64,000 bases of DNA, taken from Leucobacter musarum subsp. musarum. GTDB taxonomy: Bacteria > Actinomycetota > Actinomycetes > Actinomycetales > Microbacteriaceae. The DNA is taken from positions 496,001 through 560,000 of the forward strand of contig NZ_JHBW01000087.1 of assembly GCF_001273845.1 (NCBI RefSeq), read 5' to 3'. The translations under genes were made by a program, and so were the position numbers. Position 1 is the first letter of the stretch; every line of letters begins with the position of its first letter. The notes beneath the pieces were generated by a model that saw only the letters and a list, made by a program, of their open reading frames with translations, was not told the origin of the DNA and ran no database searches. Of this stretch, positions 34,052 to 42,227 are shown in pieces.

Positions 34052-34996
34052 GTGCTGATGCCCGATGCACACGCGCTCAATGGCGCAACGACATTCACGC
34101 AATCGGCCGAACGCGTCGTCGCCTACCTACGCGAGCACACGCCACTCACCGACTGGTCGGTCTCACGCGTCGCGAACGGTGAGCAGATCCACGTGCACGT
34201 GCAGCATGACCAAGTGCTGTCGGTGGGTGACCGTGTCGACTGGAGCGAATCGTTCTGCAGTCGCATGTCGAACGGCGCCGCACACGTGGTTCGCGATTCC
34301 CGTGCCGATCCCGATTACGCCGACCTCACCGCAGCTGCCGATGTGGGCGCGTACGCTGGGTACACGATCCGTGATGACAACGGCGACCTGTTCGGTGTGC
34401 TCTGCGGGGTGCGGCCTGAACCGCTGCGCATCGAAGAGACGGTTGATGAAGAGCTGGTGCGACTCCTCAGCGAGCTGCTCTCCACACAGCTCGAGCTCTC
34501 GCGCAACATCGACCGCGAGCGTCGCAGTATCGCCATCGCCGACGCTCTCGCCCACTCCGATGCGCTCACCGGGGTGCTGAATCGTCGGGGTTGGGATCGG
34601 GTCGTCGCCGACGCTCAGGAGCGCGTCGATGCCTTCGGCGATCCTGTCTCGATTGCGATCATCGATCTGAACGGACTCAAAGCCGTGAACGACCGCGACG
34701 GCCATGCCGCCGGCGACCGACTGATCGCTCGAGCGGCCGAAGCGTTGCAGGCTGCCGCTTCGCCCGCGCACCGCGTCGCCCGCATCGGTGGCGATGAATT
34801 CGCGATTCTGGCGAACGGCGTCACGACGCATCAGCTGCCCGCGCACTTCCAACGTTTCAACGACGCGCTGAACGCGGCGGGAGTATCCGCATCGCTCGGG
34901 TGCGCCCCTGCGGTGCCGGGCGTCGCAACGGTCTTGGAGGCGATCTCGACCGCGGACGCGGAGATGTACGCACGGAAGCACGCGGTAGATATCTGA
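34052..34996 (+). CDS. GAF-GGDEF diguanylate cyclase
   Basis: The 314-residue cytosolic protein joins a GAF-like sensor (about 15-155) to a GGDEF domain (about 165-314). The active-site motif is canonical (RIGGDEFAI) and the Mg/GTP site DLNGLKAVND is present, so it should make c-di-GMP. The inhibitory RXXD site is missing (SPAH in its place). GTG 34052 has GGAG 5 nt upstream; ATG 34058 is an alternative. It has no membrane segment. Confidence 0.85.
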   Translation: MLMPDAHALNGATTFTQSAERVVAYLREHTPLTDWSVSRVANGEQIHVHVQHDQVLSVGDRVDWSESFCSRMSNGAAHVVRDSRADPDYADLTAAADVGAYAGYTIRDDNGDLFGVLCGVRPEPLRIEETVDEELVRLLSELLSTQLELSRNIDRERRSIAIADALAHSDALTGVLNRRGWDRVVADAQERVDAFGDPVSIAIIDLNGLKAVNDRDGHAAGDRLIARAAEALQAAASPAHRVARIGGDEFAILANGVTTHQLPAHFQRFNDALNAAGVSASLGCAPAVPGVATVLEAISTADAEMYARKHAVDI

Positions 34997-35082
34997 CCTC
35001 AATCGCGCGAGGCCACGAGCGTCAGTCACGACAGTGCCCGGTGCGTCGATGGCACCCCTGATCGGTGTACGCTCGTAGGGCT

Positions 35083-35155
35083 GCCCCCGTAGCTCAGTGG
35101 ATAGAGCAACGGCCTTCTAATCCGTTGGTCGCAGGTTCGAATCCTGCCGGGGGCA
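35083..35155 (+). tRNA. tRNA-Arg (anticodon UCU)
   Basis: The 73-nt cloverleaf has acceptor GCCCCCG/CGGGGGC, D-arm AGCTCAGTGGATAGAGC, anticodon loop CTTCTAA giving UCU, and T-loop GTTCGAA. The discriminator is A; CCA is not encoded. Confidence 0.95.
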
Positions 35156-35164
35156 CACATGAAC

Positions 35165-35210
35165 AACGCGCCCGCACCCCGTCGACCTGAGGGGTGCGAG
35201 CGCGTTTTCT
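35165..35210 (+). terminator. Intrinsic terminator after tRNA-Arg
   Basis: A long GC-rich stem (AACGCG.CCGCACCCC with GGGGTGCG.GCGCGTT, about 13-15 bp with one bulged position) is followed by TTTTCTT. It also faces the end of the convergent exporter gene. Confidence 0.85.
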
Positions 35211-35221
35211 TCGATCTCGAG

Positions 35222-36718
35222 CTAGCCGCGCGCGAGGTGCTTCGGGCGCTCGAGGAACAGCACCGCGACGACGCCGACGAGCATCACGATCGCGGGGAGC
35301 AGCAGCGTCTGCGACATCGCGTCGGAGAATCCGGGCACGATCTGTGCGGGCAGCTGCCCGCCACCGATGCCGCCCGACGCGTCAGCGTCCCCGGGCAGGT
35401 TCGCTTCGAGTCGCGCCTGGATGAACGCGGCGATCGCCGCCGAGCCGATCGCCGATCCGATGGTGCGGGTCGTGTTGTAGATGCCGGCTCCGGCTCCTGC
35501 CTGGCGCGGGTCGAGGTTGCGCGTCGCCGTGGTGGCGAGCGGGCCCCACATGCCCGAGTTGCCGACACCGATGAGCAACGACGGCAGCAGGTAGACCCAG
35601 ATCGGGGTGTCGGCGTTCATGAGCGCCGAGTACCAGAACAGCGCGCCCGAAACGAGCAGCAGACCGGGGACGAGCAAGAAGCGAGCGTCGACGCGATCGA
35701 GCAACCGACCGACGAGCGGCGAGAGCACGCCCGCAGCAACCGCCGTCGGCACCATGAGCAGTGCCGACTGCGTGGGGGTGAGACCCCGCGCGAGCTGGAT
35801 GAAGAACATCATCGGCAGCGTCATGCTGGTGACGACGAAGCCGACGACGGAGATACCGATGTTTGCGATCGAGAAGTTGCGGTCGGTAAAGAGTCGCAGC
35901 GGCACCAGGGGCTCGCTCCGCGTCTTCGCCTGCTGCCAGATGAAGAGCCCCATGACGATGACGCCCGCTGCGATCGTGCCCCAGATCCATGCGGCCCAGT
36001 CGTACTTCTCGCCCTCTTGGAGGCCGAACACGATGAGGAACAGCGAGACGGCCGAGAGGAGGACGCCGAACAGATCGAACTTGTGCTCGTGGGTGTCGAG
36101 TTGCGGCACGAGGATCGCGGCGAGTACGAAGCCGATGATGCCGACGGGCAGGTTGACGAAGAAGATCCACTCCCAGCCGAGGCCGTCGACGAGCAGTCCG
36201 CCGGCGAGCGGGCCGACGAGCAGCGCGACGCCAGAGGTGGCACCCCACAGACCCATGGCCGCGCCGCGCTGAGCGGGCGGGAAGGTGCGGGTAATCACGG
36301 CCATGGTCTGCGGCGTCATGAGCGACGCGCCGATGCCCTGCACCGCACGGAAGAAGATGAGCCACTCGAGCGAGCCCGAGAGCCCGCACCCGAGTGAGGC
36401 GAGGGTGAAGATGACGAGGCCAACAAGGTAGACGTTCTTCGGCCCGAAGCGGTCGCCTAGGCGGCCGGTGATCAAGAGGGGAACGGCGTACGCCAGCAGG
36501 TAGGCGCTGGTCACCCATACGACGTTGTCGAGGTTGTTGGTGTTGGGGTCGAGTGCCGCTTTGATCGCGGGATTCGCGACCGAGACGATCGTCGTATCGA
36601 CGAGGATCATGAAGAAGCCAATGATCATCGCCCAGAGCGCGGGCCAGGGGCTGCGCGGTGCGGTGTGCGACGCGCCGGTCGCCGCCGCAGGGGTCGCTGC
36701 GCTGGAGGTGTCGGTCAT
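35222..36718 (-). CDS. DHA2-family MFS drug exporter (EmrB/QacA type)
   Basis: This 498-residue proton antiporter has about 14 membrane helices. Helix 1 carries MIIGFFMILVDTTIVSVANP (the DHA2 D-T-T-I-V motif), motif A is GRLGDRFGPKN, and motif C is in VALLVGPLAGGLLVDGLGW. It probably exports toxic organic compounds. Its ATG overlaps the PadR stop as ATGA, so the regulator and pump form one transcript, a common arrangement in which PadR represses its own operon. Confidence 0.9.
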   Translation of the reverse strand: MTDTSSAATPAAATGASHTAPRSPWPALWAMIIGFFMILVDTTIVSVANPAIKAALDPNTNNLDNVVWVTSAYLLAYAVPLLITGRLGDRFGPKNVYLVGLVIFTLASLGCGLSGSLEWLIFFRAVQGIGASLMTPQTMAVITRTFPPAQRGAAMGLWGATSGVALLVGPLAGGLLVDGLGWEWIFFVNLPVGIIGFVLAAILVPQLDTHEHKFDLFGVLLSAVSLFLIVFGLQEGEKYDWAAWIWGTIAAGVIVMGLFIWQQAKTRSEPLVPLRLFTDRNFSIANIGISVVGFVVTSMTLPMMFFIQLARGLTPTQSALLMVPTAVAAGVLSPLVGRLLDRVDARFLLVPGLLLVSGALFWYSALMNADTPIWVYLLPSLLIGVGNSGMWGPLATTATRNLDPRQAGAGAGIYNTTRTIGSAIGSAAIAAFIQARLEANLPGDADASGGIGGGQLPAQIVPGFSDAMSQTLLLPAIVMLVGVVAVLFLERPKHLARG

Positions 36719-37329
36719 TGCCGTGCTGCCTTTCGGAGTTGCAAGTAGTGCTCAGTGTGTGGTGAGGCGCCAGGGCCCCAAGGGAATGCGGGATCAGCCA
36801 GACGCTGCAACAGCGTCTGCAACCACTGCAGGTCGGCGTGTCTCATCGCGGCCGTTCGCTCGATTTCGATCACGTATTGCATCGGCGCGTGCGCTGCCGT
36901 CGCCGCGTCGAGCGCCTGCTCGGCGTGCTTCAGGCTTTCGGCAAGTGCGGACCGTCGTTGGGTGAGCAGCATCAGGGCGTCTTCGCGCGTGAGGTTGTGC
37001 GCCTCGGCGAGAGCCACTCTGAAGTCGGTCGCGCGATCCACCCGCGGCAGCTGCTCACGCACCCAGGTCACCAGTGCTGCGTCGCCGCGGTCGGTCAGCG
37101 CGTAGGTCGTGCGCTCGGGCCGGTTGCCGTCGCGGTCTACCCCGATCTCTTCGAGAAGCCCGTGCTCGAGCAGTCGCGCCACCGTGTGGTAGAGCGTGCC
37201 ATTCGTGACTTTCAACAGCCGATCGCGCTCGCGGGCGCGCAGCAATCGCATCATCTCGTACGGATGCATGTCACCCTCGCGCAGCAGCGCGAGGAGCATC
37301 ACGCCGAGCGGCGTCAGCTTCGGATTCAT
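36715..37329 (-). CDS. PadR-family transcriptional regulator
   Basis: This 204-residue repressor has an N-terminal winged helix: LTPLGVMLLALLREGDMHPY, then KVTNGTLYHTVARLLEHGLL and the wing RPERTTYALTDRG. A C-terminal helical dimerisation region follows. Three ATG codons in a row (37335, 37332, 37329) follow GGGGG; the third gives normal spacing. The region upstream contains TCCA-TG-TGGA (37347-37356), a possible operator. It most likely controls the coupled exporter. Confidence 0.88.
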   Translation of the reverse strand: MNPKLTPLGVMLLALLREGDMHPYEMMRLLRARERDRLLKVTNGTLYHTVARLLEHGLLEEIGVDRDGNRPERTTYALTDRGDAALVTWVREQLPRVDRATDFRVALAEAHNLTREDALMLLTQRRSALAESLKHAEQALDAATAAHAPMQYVIEIERTAAMRHADLQWLQTLLQRLADPAFPWGPGASPHTEHYLQLRKAARQ

Positions 37330-37346
37330 CATCATCCCCCAATTAG

Positions 37347-37356
37347 TCCACATGGA
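37347..37356. promoter_or_regulatory. Candidate PadR operator
   Basis: A short inverted repeat TCCACATGGA, next to an AT-rich TATATT on the minus strand, lies between the divergent PadR and MFS genes. The position suits autoregulation. The repeat is short and the call is tentative. Confidence 0.3.
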
Positions 37357-37388
37357 ATATACCACTCCGAACAGCGAACCTCGACCAG

Positions 37389-37394
37389 TAGGAT
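37389..37394 (+). promoter_or_regulatory. Probable -10 box of a leaderless MFS gene
   Basis: TAGGAT ends 6 nt before the GTG start at 37401. Confidence 0.45.
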
Positions 37395-37400
37395 CCTGAG

Positions 37401-38621
37401 GTGCCCGTTCCCCAACGCCAGAAACTCCCCTTCGAGGTCTGGGCTTTGGTTGCCGGTGGGTTTACCGTGGCGCTCGGCTACGGCGTGGTGGCGCCCGCGA
37501 TCCCTCAATTCGCGCTCGAATTCGACGTGTCGAGCTTCGCCGCATCCGCCATCGTGAGTGCATTCGCACTGATGCGACTCGTGTCGGCACCGCTCGCGGG
37601 CTGGGTCGTCGGCAGACTCGGCGAGCGCAGCACCTACATCATCGGCATTCTGGTCGTCGCCGGCTCAACAGGTGCCGCCGCACTCGCCGTCAGCTACCCG
37701 CAGTTTCTCGTGCTCCGTGGCATCGGCGGCATCGGCTCCGCCATGTTCACCGTCGCGGCGACCGCACTGCTCATCAAGGTCAGCCCGCCTCACGCCCGCG
37801 GGCGCGTGGCGAGTGTGAACGCCGCCGGCTTCCTGCTCGGCGGGCTCCTGGGACCGGTACTCGGTGGGGCGGTCGCCGTATTCGGTCTCCGCGCACCGTT
37901 TGTCTGCTACTTCTTCACCCTGATCGCAGCGGCGACAGTCGTCGCGATCGCACTCCGTCGCTCTGCGACTGCCGGCCGCACCCCGCGCGGCTCCCACGAC
38001 GAACGCGCGGAGCTCACGCTGGGTGCGGCGCTTCGCATTCCGCAGTATCGAACGCTGCTCTGGTCGGTGTTCACCTTCGGATGGTCGTCGTTCGGCGTGC
38101 GCGTCTCGGTCATCCCGATCCTCGTCGCCGTCACCTTCCACGGAGACGCAACCATGGCGGCTTGGGTGCTCGCCGCCTACGCTGCCGGAAACGCGCTCCT
38201 GATCTTCCCCTCCGGGAAATGGAACGACACGGTCGGCCGCAAACCGCTGCTGGTCAGCGGAAGCGTCATCCTGACCGCCGCCTACGCCGCGTTTCCCGCC
38301 GCGCCCGTGCTGTGGGCTGCCATCGTCATCATGTTCGTCGCCGGCGCCGGGTCGGCTCTCGTGAATCCCGGACAGCAAGCGGTGCTCGCCGATGTGCTCG
38401 CAGGCCGACGAGGCGGCGCCGTCGTTGCCGGCTACTCGATGATGAGCGATCTGGGCGGCGTACTCGGCCCGCTGATCGCGGGCGCCATCGTCGACATCGC
38501 CGGTTTCGGCTGGGCGTTCGGCGTCACCGCTGCACTCATCGCCGTCGCGGCGATCGCATGGTCGCTGGCGCCGGCCTCACGACCACTGCTCGATGACACG
38601 GGGACGCCGGGACGAGCCTGA
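37401..38621 (+). CDS. MFS transporter, 12 helices
   Basis: This 406-residue carrier has about 12 membrane helices and the sugar/drug-type motif A in GWVVGRLGERSTYIIG. VAPAIPQFALEFDVSSFAAS in the first loop and GKWNDTVGRKPLLV in the central loop resemble DHA1-type multidrug or sugar-efflux carriers. The substrate is unknown. It starts with GTG 37401 directly after a -10 box. It is divergent from PadR and could share its control. Confidence 0.85.
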   Translation: MPVPQRQKLPFEVWALVAGGFTVALGYGVVAPAIPQFALEFDVSSFAASAIVSAFALMRLVSAPLAGWVVGRLGERSTYIIGILVVAGSTGAAALAVSYPQFLVLRGIGGIGSAMFTVAATALLIKVSPPHARGRVASVNAAGFLLGGLLGPVLGGAVAVFGLRAPFVCYFFTLIAAATVVAIALRRSATAGRTPRGSHDERAELTLGAALRIPQYRTLLWSVFTFGWSSFGVRVSVIPILVAVTFHGDATMAAWVLAAYAAGNALLIFPSGKWNDTVGRKPLLVSGSVILTAAYAAFPAAPVLWAAIVIMFVAGAGSALVNPGQQAVLADVLAGRRGGAVVAGYSMMSDLGGVLGPLIAGAIVDIAGFGWAFGVTAALIAVAAIAWSLAPASRPLLDDTGTPGRA

Positions 38622-38628
38622 CCTCGGG

Positions 38629-39192
38629 TCACCCCTCGAGGTCGTCGACCCCCGGAAGCCAGCTGAGCCCGGGCTTGCCCCACCCGTTCTTTCGCTGCGC
38701 CTTCTGGGCACCGCGATTCTCCGGGTGCACGAGTCGGTCGACGTACAGCAGCCCCTGCAGATGATCGAACTCGTGCTGCAGAATGCGCGCGAACCACCCC
38801 GATGCACTGACCTCGTAGCGCTCGCCATCGATGTCTTGTGCGCGCAGCAGTGCTCGCGGTGACCGGCGCAGGGCGAACCGCTCGCCCGGAAACGACAGGC
38901 ACCCTTCGATCTCGTCATCGTCGGGCAGTCCCGGTTCCGCGGGGGTGATCCAGAGTTCGGGATTGATCGCAACGCCTCGCTCGGGCGCCTCGTCCTGGTC
39001 CTCATAGATCCAGACGAACACCTGCTGGTCGACGCCCACCTGCGGCGCTGCCAGCCCGACTCCCGGAGCCGCAACCGTCGTCTCGAACATGTCGTCGACG
39101 AGCGTGCGCAGGGTGTCGTCGAATGCGGTGACTGGGGCGGCAGGACGATGCAGTACGGGCTCGCCAGAGATCACGATGGGAAGAACAGCCAT
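38629..39192 (-). CDS. def: Peptide deformylase
   Basis: This metalloenzyme removes the formyl group from nascent proteins. The 187 residues show the three motifs GVGLAAPQVG, EGCLSFPG and QHEFDHLQG (metal Cys and two His). The C-terminal 25 residues are a basic and Trp-containing tail. It runs convergent with the MFS gene, 7 nt apart, with no clear terminator between them. Confidence 0.95.
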   Translation of the reverse strand: MAVLPIVISGEPVLHRPAAPVTAFDDTLRTLVDDMFETTVAAPGVGLAAPQVGVDQQVFVWIYEDQDEAPERGVAINPELWITPAEPGLPDDDEIEGCLSFPGERFALRRSPRALLRAQDIDGERYEVSASGWFARILQHEFDHLQGLLYVDRLVHPENRGAQKAQRKNGWGKPGLSWLPGVDDLEG

Positions 39193-39274
39193 GCCCGCCA
39201 GTTTACGGCGTCGCCCGTGCCAGACGCGCCGCCCTCAAGCCCGCCAGGCGATCCAGCAGCCGAATGCACGCGAC

Positions 39275-39280
39275 TAGACT
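39275..39280 (+). promoter_or_regulatory. Probable -10 box of orn
   Basis: TAGACT lies 53 nt before the orn GTG, leaving a short leader that holds the GAGGAG ribosome site. Confidence 0.4.
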
Positions 39281-39333
39281 GGAGCGATTGCGAGCGATCA
39301 CCGACGCTCGCTACGCAGCAGCGAGGAGCAATC

Positions 39334-39987
39334 GTGCCGAACACGCCAGCGGACCAGATCGTCTGGATCGACTGCGAGATGACAGGCCTCGACGTCGATG
39401 CCGATGGGCTCTGCGAAATCGCGGTCATCGTCACTGATTTCGACCTGAAACCGCTCGACGCCGGGTTCGAGATCGTGATCAATCCCGGCGAAGCCGCACT
39501 CGCGCACATGAATGATTTCGTGCGCACGATGCACGAGAAGTCGGGGCTGCTGCCGAAGATCGCCAGTGGCGCGACCCTCGCCGACGCCGAGCAGCAGGTC
39601 ATCGACTATCTGAAGCGGTTCGTCACGGCCGGCCGTCGCCCGCTCGTCGCCGGCAACACGATCGGCATGGATCGCCGGTTCATTGCGAAGTACCTGCCGA
39701 CGCTCGAAGAGCGCCTGCACTACCGCAGCGTCGACGTATCGACCATTAAGGAGCTCAGCCGCCGCTGGTACCCGGCCGGATACTTCGCAGCGCCCGAGAA
39801 GCGCGGAGGGCACCGTGCGCTCGCCGATATCGCCGAGTCCATTCAGGAGCTCGCCTACTTCCGCGACGCCGTGATGGTCGCGCAGCCCGGACCCGACAAG
39901 GCGGCCGCAACCGAGCTCTCGCGCGCCGCGATCGAGCGCTACGCGAGCCTCATCGACACCGAGCAGACCGAGCCCGAACAGCAGTAG
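39334..39987 (+). CDS. orn: Oligoribonuclease
   Basis: This DEDDh 3'-5' exonuclease degrades 2-5-mer RNA, including pGpG from c-di-GMP breakdown. The 217 residues contain VWIDCEMTGLDVDADGLCEI, AGNTIGMDRRFI, and KRGGHRALADIAESI with the catalytic His. GTG 39334 has GAGGAG 7 nt upstream, which is preferred to in-frame upstream codons. Two c-di-GMP enzymes elsewhere in the window make pGpG turnover relevant here. Confidence 0.95.
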   Translation: MPNTPADQIVWIDCEMTGLDVDADGLCEIAVIVTDFDLKPLDAGFEIVINPGEAALAHMNDFVRTMHEKSGLLPKIASGATLADAEQQVIDYLKRFVTAGRRPLVAGNTIGMDRRFIAKYLPTLEERLHYRSVDVSTIKELSRRWYPAGYFAAPEKRGGHRALADIAESIQELAYFRDAVMVAQPGPDKAAATELSRAAIERYASLIDTEQTEPEQQ

Positions 39988-40057
39988 TCCCACTCCCCTG
40001 CGCCCACTACAGTTAAACCTGGATTGGGCAATGCGTGCCCACAGCATTGGGGGATGC

Positions 40058-42226
40058 ATGAGTGACAGCAGTACCGCCGCAACTCTCGCGGATGGATCGA
40101 CACCACGACGGAAACGGCAGTTCGGCGGGCTGAGTATTCAGTCGAAGCTGCTCATCATGCTGCTGGGCGTGAGCCTGATTTCATCGATTGTCGTTGGTGC
40201 GATCGGATTCGTGAATGGCCGGCAGTCGCTGCAGGATTCCGCGATCGATCAGGTCACGACGATCCGGTCGATGCGCGCTACGGAGATCGAGACCGCGATC
40301 CAGACGATCCGACTCGATGCGTCCCTGCAGTCGCGCAACTTGAGCGCACAGACGCTTTCGCGAGAGATGAACACTGCTTTCGACGAGTTGCAGGATCGCC
40401 CTGCCCTCACCGAGGCCCAGGATGCGCAACTCAGCGACTACTATCGCGACACGTTCATTCCCGAGCTCGAGAAGCGCGCCGATCACGCCTACGGCGACGA
40501 GGCGTTCATTCCCGATTCCACTGCGGGCAAGTATCTGCAGATGCAGTACACGATCAAGAACGAAACGCTCGATGACGCGGGTTACGATGCTCAGCTGCGC
40601 GCGAACGACTCGGGCGACGGTTCGAGCTACTCGGCCGCTGCCGACCGCTACGGCGACTATCTCACCCGACTCATCGATCAGGCCGGGTACGAGGACGCGC
40701 TCCTCCTCAACCTCGACGGCGACGTCGTGTATTCGGCCTTCAAGGGCGTCGAACTCGGCACCAACCTCAACTCGGGCCCGTATCGCGACACTTCATTCGC
40801 AGAGAAGTACCGCGCGGCCATCGCGACGAACTCAGTCGATACCGTGATGATGACCGACTTCGAGCGCTGGATTCCCTCACTGAACGTGCCCGCAGTCTGG
40901 GTCATCTCACCGGTCGGCAACGATACGGGTATCACGGGGGCGCTCGCCTACCAGGTCTCCATCGATCGCATCAATAACGTCATGACCGGCAACGAGCAGT
41001 GGAAGCAGCAGGGCCTCGGAGATACCGGCGAGGTCTACCTGGTCGGTCGCGACAACCTCATGCGCAGCAACTCGCGCCTGCTCATCGAGGATCCCGAGAA
41101 CTACGCTCAACTGGCCGTCGACGGGGGCAACTCCCCCGCGGTTGCCGAGCGCATCATCGACGTGGGCGGCACCACCATGCTGCAGGAGATCAACACCCCC
41201 GCGATCGAGGCGGCGAAGGCCGGCGAGAGCGGCGCCCTCGTCGGCCGCGACTACGTGGGCAAGGAGAGCATCTCGGCGTACGCACCGCTCGACATCGAAG
41301 ACGTCGACTGGATGATCGTCGCGCGCATCAACACGTCTGAAGCGTTCGCCCCAGTCGCCGCGTTCACCCGCAACGTGCTGCTCTCGCTGCTCGGCATCCT
41401 CGTCGCGGTGTCGCTTCTTTCGCTCGTGCTCGCGCAGGTATTCACCCGCCCGATCCGCCGCCTGGTCGATGCAACGCACCACATCGCCGAAGGCGACCTC
41501 GACGTGCGCGTACCCGATGCGTCCCGCGACGAGTTCGGCGGCCTCGGCAGCGCATTCAACGACATGGCGTCGAGCCTGCGCTTGAAGCAGGATCTGATCG
41601 ACGAGCAGCGCGTCGAGAACGAGAAGCTGCTGCACACCCTGATGCCCGAGAGCGTCGCCGCCCGTTACAAGCAGGGCGACGAAGCCATCAGCGAGGCGCA
41701 CGAGAACGTCTCGGTGGCGTTCGCGGAACTTGTCGGCTTCGACGAGTACGCTCGCGGCCTGACGCCCGAGGAGGAGATCAGCCAGCTCAACACGCTGATG
41801 CGCGCGTTCGATGAAGCGGCCGAGAAGGCCGGCGTCGAGAAGGTGCGCACGCTGCGCGGCGGCTACCTCGTCTCATCAGGTCTCGTCGTGCCGCGTGTCG
41901 ACAACGTGCGCCGCAGCGTGGAGTTCGCGAAGTCACTCTTGACGGTCGTGGAGCGCTTCAATGCGCAAAACCGTTCCTCGATCTCGGTGCGCGCCGGCGT
42001 CGACACCGGCACCGTGACGAGCGGCCTCGTCGCTCGCACAACCCTCGCCTACGACCTGTGGGGCGATGCCGTGAGCCTGGCCTACCGAGTGCGCTCGGTC
42101 ACGGGCGACCCCGGCGTGTACGTGAGCCAGACCGTGTACAACCGCACGCAGGAGATCTTCGAGTACGTCGAGGCCGGCACCGTCGAGTCGCGCGGCGAGC
42201 ACGAGACGGTCTGGAAGGTCGCCTGA
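40058..42226 (+). CDS. Membrane sensor with HAMP and degenerate class III cyclase-homology domain
   Basis: The 722 residues comprise TM1 (about 30-55), an extracytoplasmic dCache-like sensor (about 55-435), TM2 (about 439-461), HAMP (about 460-515), a coiled stretch and a class III nucleotide-cyclase homology domain (about 548-720). In that domain the first metal Asp is Glu (VSVAFAELVGF). The second is lost, as TIGDA is replaced by TLRGG near 600, and the transition-state Asn is Ser (LWGDAVSLAYRVRS, Arg kept). Cyclase activity is therefore doubtful. ATG 40058 follows TTGGGGGATGC. The stop is 1 nt from the MscS-cNBD gene. Confidence 0.8.
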   Translation: MSDSSTAATLADGSTPRRKRQFGGLSIQSKLLIMLLGVSLISSIVVGAIGFVNGRQSLQDSAIDQVTTIRSMRATEIETAIQTIRLDASLQSRNLSAQTLSREMNTAFDELQDRPALTEAQDAQLSDYYRDTFIPELEKRADHAYGDEAFIPDSTAGKYLQMQYTIKNETLDDAGYDAQLRANDSGDGSSYSAAADRYGDYLTRLIDQAGYEDALLLNLDGDVVYSAFKGVELGTNLNSGPYRDTSFAEKYRAAIATNSVDTVMMTDFERWIPSLNVPAVWVISPVGNDTGITGALAYQVSIDRINNVMTGNEQWKQQGLGDTGEVYLVGRDNLMRSNSRLLIEDPENYAQLAVDGGNSPAVAERIIDVGGTTMLQEINTPAIEAAKAGESGALVGRDYVGKESISAYAPLDIEDVDWMIVARINTSEAFAPVAAFTRNVLLSLLGILVAVSLLSLVLAQVFTRPIRRLVDATHHIAEGDLDVRVPDASRDEFGGLGSAFNDMASSLRLKQDLIDEQRVENEKLLHTLMPESVAARYKQGDEAISEAHENVSVAFAELVGFDEYARGLTPEEEISQLNTLMRAFDEAAEKAGVEKVRTLRGGYLVSSGLVVPRVDNVRRSVEFAKSLLTVVERFNAQNRSSISVRAGVDTGTVTSGLVARTTLAYDLWGDAVSLAYRVRSVTGDPGVYVSQTVYNRTQEIFEYVEAGTVESRGEHETVWKVA

Positions 42227-42227
42227 T

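Noticed and set aside
40058-42226. Functional adenylate cyclase annotation
   Set aside because: The second metal Asp and the catalytic Asn are missing from the cyclase-homology domain, so I call it degenerate rather than an active cyclase.
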